Positions 4,788-5,135 of a stretch of DNA of 5,135 nt are shown piece by piece. The position numbers and the translations under genes were made by a program. The notes under the pieces were generated by a model, which searched no databases, was not told the DNA's origin, and was given only the letters and a program-made list of their open reading frames with translations. Numbering within the stretch: position 1 is the stretch's first letter; each line of letters starts with the position of its first letter. The stretch lies in assembly GCA_024687845.1 (NCBI GenBank), contig JAILEL010000198.1, positions 1 through 5,135 on the forward strand. Reading direction: 5' to 3'. The stretch is from Eubacterium sp. (lineage in GTDB: Bacteria; Bacillota_A; Clostridia; Lachnospirales; Lachnospiraceae).

Positions 4788-5135
4788 TTACATGAAGGAT
4801 TCTTTAATTTGATTAAGGAACTTCTGAGCTATAGGTGTAAATGTCTGATATTTATTCCAGATAAGATATAGTCTTGTTTCCTGCTTTGGATAAAGGGGTC
4901 TGAATACAAGATCACTTTCTTCAGAGCAGTTAATAAGATGTTCGAATGTAAGCAGAAGGCCCAATCCTTCTTTTGCAAACATGGATGCATTATAAGATAG
5001 TCTGAAGGAGCCCTCGAGACGTAGCTTGGAAAACCTTTCTCCGGCCCATTCAGGTATTTCAATATTCCAGCTTTGTTCAGAGCAGTAGAGTGGCTGGCCT
5101 ATAAGGTCAGTTGCTTTAATGCTCTTTTTCTTTGC
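4788..5135 (-). CDS. LysR-type transcriptional regulator, C-terminal part (partial, start outside window)
   Basis: About 115 residues are visible; the frame enters from the right edge, so ATG codons at 4982 and elsewhere are internal. The sequence SIKATDLIGQPLYCSEQ is the segment of the LysR effector domain that usually reads as a DLIGLPLI-type motif. RLSYNASMFAKEGLGLLLTFEHL matches the Y-N-A-x-x-x-V-x-E-G-L-G stretch, and LYLIWNKYQTFTPIAQKFL is the standard C-terminal helix. The DNA-binding N-terminus is off the window. LysR proteins are ligand-responsive activators or repressors, usually of a divergent neighbour; that neighbour would also lie outside. The gene converges on the nitrilase gene with 18 bases between stop codons. 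Part of it (5076-5122) is repeated at 1654-1700, and the same stretch may act as a terminator for the opposite strand. Confidence 0.87.
   Translation of the reverse strand, partial: AKKKSIKATDLIGQPLYCSEQSWNIEIPEWAGERFSKLRLEGSFRLSYNASMFAKEGLGLLLTFEHLINCSEESDLVFRPLYPKQETRLYLIWNKYQTFTPIAQKFLNQIKESFM
5076..5122. repeat. LysR-internal segment repeated at 1654-1700
   Basis: Forty-two of 47 bases match 1654-1700 in the same orientation, starting with the identical 20-mer TTCAGAGCAGTAGAGTGGCT. Here it is intact minus-strand coding sequence. The frame and the protein motif show that this copy is the functional one and the other is derived. Confidence 0.85.
5081..5129 (+). terminator. Possible terminator of the nitrilase operon, embedded antisense in the LysR gene
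   Basis: The arms 5081-5100 and 5104-5123 pair along their length with an ATA loop, one G-A mismatch (5085/5119) and several G-U pairs. TCTTTTTC follows. It is the counterpart of the terminator at 1659-1706. No other hairpin plus T run is visible between the nitrilase stop codon (4769) and here, so it is a candidate for ending the operon transcript about 310 bases downstream of that stop. The pairing is weaker than in the first copy and the T run is interrupted by a C, so this is tentative. Confidence 0.45.

Noticed and set aside
4829..5062. Minus-strand open frame of 77 codons in another frame of the LysR region
   Set aside because: The overlapping frame ending at 4788 has clear LysR motifs, and this one has none.
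1..5135. CRISPR array, tRNA, rRNA, insertion sequence or phage genes
   Set aside because: No regularly spaced repeats, no tRNA-like cloverleaf or rRNA sequence, and no transposase, integrase or phage motifs were found in any frame.

Overview
The window is AT-rich and densely packed, with short intergenic gaps, GGAGG-type ribosome binding sites, heavy use of AGA and ATA codons and the standard code. Its proteins resemble those of anaerobic Firmicutes, and I would guess a Lachnospiraceae-type Clostridia such as a Butyrivibrio relative. That assignment is an inference from protein flavour, not from a marker gene.

Layout, left to right. (1) Positions 2-427 hold the C-terminal end of a P1B-type metal-transporting ATPase whose start lies outside the window. 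(2) A short gap carries a strong sigma-A promoter (TTGACA, 17 bp, TAAAAT) with two CGACA-N4-TGTC palindromes. It drives a TetR-family regulator (533-1099) and a GNAT acetyltransferase (1126-1638). (3) The gap 1639-1861 holds a strong intrinsic terminator that is also a decayed fragment of a LysR gene. It is followed by a second promoter region bracketed by a 19-bp inverted repeat. (4) A tightly overlapping three-gene operon follows: an alpha/beta hydrolase (1862-3022), a second TetR regulator (3022-3579) and a nitrilase-fold enzyme with a three-helix C-terminal membrane region (3582-4769). (5) Convergent to it on the minus strand is the C-terminal part of a LysR-type regulator (4788-5135), cut by the window edge.

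The two plus-strand units look like self-regulated modules, each with a TetR regulator beside one or two small-molecule-modifying enzymes. The most unusual content is regulatory. The upstream part of the two promoters is nearly the same sequence (31 of 34 bases, both ending in TTGACA), so they may share a regulator. The inverted repeat around the second promoter has 18 of 19 bases matching. A 47-base segment downstream of both plus-strand units is 42/47 identical. In one copy it is live LysR coding sequence on the opposite strand; in the other it is a broken remnant, and both copies fold into a long hairpin followed by a T-rich run in the plus direction. The membrane-anchored nitrilase linked to a hydrolase and a TetR regulator is the best candidate for an undescribed enzyme system, but its substrate cannot be read from the sequence.
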